From the NCBI GenBank assembly GCA_038230035.1, contig JBBRNX010000005.1, positions 1 to 64,000 on the forward strand: a stretch of DNA of 64,000 nt, given 5' to 3'. Both the position numbers and the translations under genes were made by a program. Shown here piece by piece: positions 61,539-64,000 of this stretch; position 1 is the stretch's first letter; the number at the start of each line of letters is the position of its first letter. The stretch is from Gaiella sp038230035. Lineage in GTDB: Bacteria; Actinomycetota; Thermoleophilia; Gaiellales; Gaiellaceae. The notes beneath the pieces were generated by a model, which was given only the letters and a program-made list of their open reading frames with translations, did no database searches and was not told the DNA's origin.

Positions 61539-62452
61539 TACAGGTTCTCAAACGCCCCGAGGCGTTTCATCACGACGAGGTAGGCGGCCATGATCACCAG
61601 CGGCACCGCCGAGAAGGCAGCTGCAAACGGCAAGTTCAGCTGGAAGTTGGAGTAGATGGTCGACCCGATCAGCTGGGAGTTTGTGCCACCCACGAGCGAT
61701 GGCGCGATGTAGTCACCGAGCGTCAGCGAGAAGGTGAAGATCGAACCAGCCGCTATCCCCGGGATCGCCAACGGGAACACGATCCTGCGGAATGTCGTCA
61801 TCGCGTGCGCCCCGAGATCGGCCGAAGCTTCGAGATACGACCCAGGGACCCGTTCGAGCGCCGCATACACCGGCAACACCATGAACGGGAACCAGATGTA
61901 TGTGAAGACGAGCCAGAGCGCGGTGTTCGAGTAGAGGATGCTCTGCTGCGGCAGGTGGAGTTTGGCGAGAGCCCAGTTGAGCGCGCCGTCCGGATTGAGG
62001 ATCAACCGCCACGAGTAGACACGAACGAGGTAGCTCACCCAGAGCGGCAGGATCGACGCGACGAGAAGCGCGACGCGGAGTCGCGGTGGGGCAATACGCG
62101 CCATGAAGTAGGCGTACGGGACGGCGAGTACCGCGCAGGTGACGGTAACCGCCGAGGCGATCAGCACGGTCCGCACCGTCACGGTGCGCCACGCCGGCGT
62201 ATGAATCAGGTCGTGGAAATTGCCGAGTCCCCAGACGCGGACGACCTCGTTGGTGAACTCGTCGGTCGTCCAGAAGCCGGTGATCAGCAGGGCGACCAGA
62301 GCGGCGACATAGACGACGACAAACGCGCCTAGCGGCGGGACGAGCTGGCCAAGCGCTTTCAACCACGGTCGCCGCCAGGCGAGCCGAGAAAGCGAGCGGA
62401 GAGGCCCGCTTCGCGCGGGCCCCTCCGTCACACGTGATGCGTCGACGGCCAA
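61538..62452 (-). CDS. potB: ABC transporter permease, spermidine/putrescine type (PotB-like)
   Basis: A 304-residue permease with six helices and the loop EASADLGAHAMTTFRRIVFPLAIPGI. It pairs with the PotC-like permease to form the channel. It starts 13 bases after the binding-protein gene. Confidence 0.9.
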   Translation of the reverse strand: MAVDASRVTEGPARSGPLRSLSRLAWRRPWLKALGQLVPPLGAFVVVYVAALVALLITGFWTTDEFTNEVVRVWGLGNFHDLIHTPAWRTVTVRTVLIASAVTVTCAVLAVPYAYFMARIAPPRLRVALLVASILPLWVSYLVRVYSWRLILNPDGALNWALAKLHLPQQSILYSNTALWLVFTYIWFPFMVLPVYAALERVPGSYLEASADLGAHAMTTFRRIVFPLAIPGIAAGSIFTFSLTLGDYIAPSLVGGTNSQLIGSTIYSNFQLNLPFAAAFSAVPLVIMAAYLVVMKRLGAFENL

Positions 62453-62465
62453 CGACCGTCGACGG

Positions 62466-63626
62466 CTAGCCGAGAACCTGCGACGTCCAGGCAGTTACCC
62501 ACTTGGTGTAGGGCACGCAGTCCTTCTTGCCGTTGCCGCAGTCGGTGAGCGGCGTCTTCCAGTACTTCAGCGAGCGGTAGTACGCGTCGGGCGCGTTCGC
62601 CTTGTAGACCGCGCACGAGCCCTTGCTGAGCTTGTCCATGAGCGGACAGGCCTTGCTGTTCACCGGCGTCTCGCCGTACGTCGTCGCCTGCAACGCTTGC
62701 ACCTTTGGCGAGGAGACGTAGTTCCACCACTTGTAGGCACAGTTCGGATGCTTCGCCTTCGACGACAGCATCCACGTGTCGAGCCAGCCTGTCGCCCCCT
62801 CCTTCGGGATCACGCCGGCCACCGGCGCCTTCGCCGTGAGGAGCTGAGAGAGCATGTACGGCCACGACGCGCCGAGCGTCGAGGCGCCGTTCTTGAACAG
62901 GTCGGTCTGATCCGATGCAGTGCCCCAGTACTTCTTGACGAGCGGGTGCTGCGCCTTGAGCAGCTTGATAGCCGCGTCGAACTGGGTCTGTGTCAGCTCG
63001 TACGGATCCGTGATCCCGAGCGACGGCTGCGTCTTCGAGAGATAAAGCGCGGCATCCGCGATCTGGATCGGATTGTTCGGAATCGTGATCTTGCCCTTGT
63101 TCTTCGCGTCGTAAATCACGCTCCACGAGGTCGGCTTCTTCTCCTTCTTCGTGTTGTAGAGCAGGAGATTCGGCCCGAACTGCAGCGAGATCCCGTAGTG
63201 CACGCCCTTGACCGTGTTCGTCGCGGGGTTCTTGAAGGCCGCGAAGAAGTTGTGCCAGGCCGGGACGAGTTTCACGTTCGCCGGGGCGAGGTCGCCGCCA
63301 TAGATCAGCCGTAGGCTGGCGTCACCAGACGCGGAGACCATGTCGTACTGCCCGCCGCCTCCAGTCCGCATGAGCGAGACCATCTCGTCGGAGCTTGCGG
63401 CGTACTTGGCACTCACCTTGCAGCCCGTCTGTTTCTCGAACGGCTTCACCCACGCCGCCTCGGTGTAGCCCTGCCACGCGACGAGCGTGAGTGCCCCCTC
63501 CCCCTTGCCGATCGACGTCGGCAGACCTGTGCTCTTCGAGACACCAATTGACGGCACGACCAACGCGCCGACGAGTGCGGCGAGCGCCACGAGCACCAGG
63601 TGCCGGCCGCGAATGCGCTTTCTCAC
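62466..63626 (-). CDS. potD: extracellular polyamine-type solute-binding protein (PotD-like)
   Basis: A 386-residue exported binding protein with a signal peptide (HLVLVALAALVGALVVPSIGV). The mature part has TLVAWQGYTEAAWVKPFEKQTGC and DEMVSLMRTGGGGQYDMVSASGDASLRLI, typical of PotD/PotF. There is no lipobox Cys, so it may be released or held another way. Six or more Cys in the C-terminal half could form disulfides, unusual for this family. The GTG start overlaps the ATPase stop by 4 bases. Confidence 0.9.
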   Translation of the reverse strand: MRKRIRGRHLVLVALAALVGALVVPSIGVSKSTGLPTSIGKGEGALTLVAWQGYTEAAWVKPFEKQTGCKVSAKYAASSDEMVSLMRTGGGGQYDMVSASGDASLRLIYGGDLAPANVKLVPAWHNFFAAFKNPATNTVKGVHYGISLQFGPNLLLYNTKKEKKPTSWSVIYDAKNKGKITIPNNPIQIADAALYLSKTQPSLGITDPYELTQTQFDAAIKLLKAQHPLVKKYWGTASDQTDLFKNGASTLGASWPYMLSQLLTAKAPVAGVIPKEGATGWLDTWMLSSKAKHPNCAYKWWNYVSSPKVQALQATTYGETPVNSKACPLMDKLSKGSCAVYKANAPDAYYRSLKYWKTPLTDCGNGKKDCVPYTKWVTAWTSQVLG

Positions 63627-64000
63627 GTTTCCTCCTTGATTGCGAACTCTGCGTCCCGACTCCAGGCAAGCCGGACGTTCCTGCCTTCCATCTCGCGCAC
63701 GTCACTCGACGACGTTTCGAGGTTCTGCTGCACCACTGCGAGCTCTCCGCCCGCGTCGAGGACGCAAACGTACCGCGTGATCGCGCCGAGGTATACGGCA
63801 GCGCGTACGCGGGCCGGTTCTCCTTCGGTCGCGCCCGCGGGCAGCAGCCTGATCTTCTCCGGCCGGATCGTGACCCGACGACCGTCGCGGTCGATGACGT
63901 TCGATGTGCCGACGAAGCCCGCGACGAACTCGGTGCTCGGGTGCTCGTACACCTCGGCCGGCGTTCCGGTCTGCTCGATCTTCCCTTTGTTGAAGACCGC
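63623..64000 (-). CDS. potA: ABC transporter ATP-binding protein, C-terminal part (PotA-like)
   Basis: The C-terminal 125 residues of a transporter ATPase; the Walker motifs lie beyond the window. The last part of the nucleotide-binding domain (FNKGKIEQTGTPAEVYEHPSTEFVAGFVGTSNV) is followed by a TOBE regulatory domain (VTIRPEKIRLLPAGATEGEPARVRAAVYLGAITRYVCVL). The stop overlaps the binding-protein start by 4 bases. The short spacing and order make a four-gene polyamine-type importer operon. Confidence 0.9.
   Translation of the reverse strand, partial: AVFNKGKIEQTGTPAEVYEHPSTEFVAGFVGTSNVIDRDGRRVTIRPEKIRLLPAGATEGEPARVRAAVYLGAITRYVCVLDAGGELAVVQQNLETSSSDVREMEGRNVRLAWSRDAEFAIKEET

Overview
The window is GC-rich, densely packed bacterial chromosome. 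Gene content (tRNA, SRP RNA, dnaX, ybaB and recR in that order; many GTG starts; many starts 6-7 nt after a TAnnnT hexamer with no Shine-Dalgarno; PadR, LapA, Asp23 and YlbL-like proteins; biotin-dependent acyl-CoA carboxylase genes) points to an actinomycete. I infer class Thermoleophilia (Gaiellales or Solirubrobacterales type) from overall protein character; no marker in the window proves it. No prophage, insertion sequence, CRISPR array or rRNA operon was seen.

Layout. 1-8.4 kb: tRNA 3' end, an SRP RNA of the large, Alu-containing type, three exported proteins of unknown role, dnaX-ybaB-exported protein-recR, and asd. 8.4-13.1 kb: a minus-strand run (metallophosphoesterase, Asp23, acetyltransferase, two tiny ORFs), an exported protein with an apparent frameshift, an SRPBCC protein between repeats, and an AT-rich methyltransferase preceded by a 10-bp tandem repeat. 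13.2-19.4 kb: a succinate dehydrogenase operon of the CCG-domain (type E-like) kind followed by ATP-dependent PEP carboxykinase. 19.5-24 kb: ABC exporter, acyltransferase, L,D-transpeptidase, Phd/VapC toxin-antitoxin pair. 24-28.2 kb: a lipid-modification module (FAD oxidoreductase, DUF1365, cyclopropane synthase, divergent desaturase). 28.2-31.3 kb: two hydrolases and two tandem Xer recombinases. 31.3-38.3 kb: purEK, a HEAT-repeat protein and citrate synthase, divergent from isocitrate and malate dehydrogenases, then an SDR and a Lon-like PDZ protease.

38.3-47.7 kb: small proteins, an aminotransferase, a DEAD-box helicase whose Shine-Dalgarno lies in a long inverted repeat, adenosylhomocysteinase, a PadR-controlled divergent pair, and a sucC-methyltransferase-sucD operon. 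47.7-57.4 kb: DUF1028 protein, SDR, an internally deleted acyltransferase, a sucrase/ferredoxin-like protein, a methyltransferase, the biotin carboxylase/BCCP subunit, pgsA, a GNAT protein with an apparent start frameshift, a cupin and the carboxyltransferase subunit. 57.4-60.7 kb: a compact cluster of two Fe(II)/2-oxoglutarate oxygenases and a cystathionine-synthase-like PLP enzyme, then msrA. 60.7-64 kb: a spermidine/putrescine-type ABC importer whose ATPase runs off the window.

Together the genes supply much of the TCA cycle and its anaplerotic exits (gltA, icd-like, sucCD, sdh, mdh, pckA), acyl-CoA carboxylation and membrane lipid tailoring. The most unusual items are the large SRP RNA, the ribosome-site-sequestering leader of the helicase, the palindromic repeats built over stop codons, the methyltransferase inside sucCD, and the two-oxygenase/PLP cluster.
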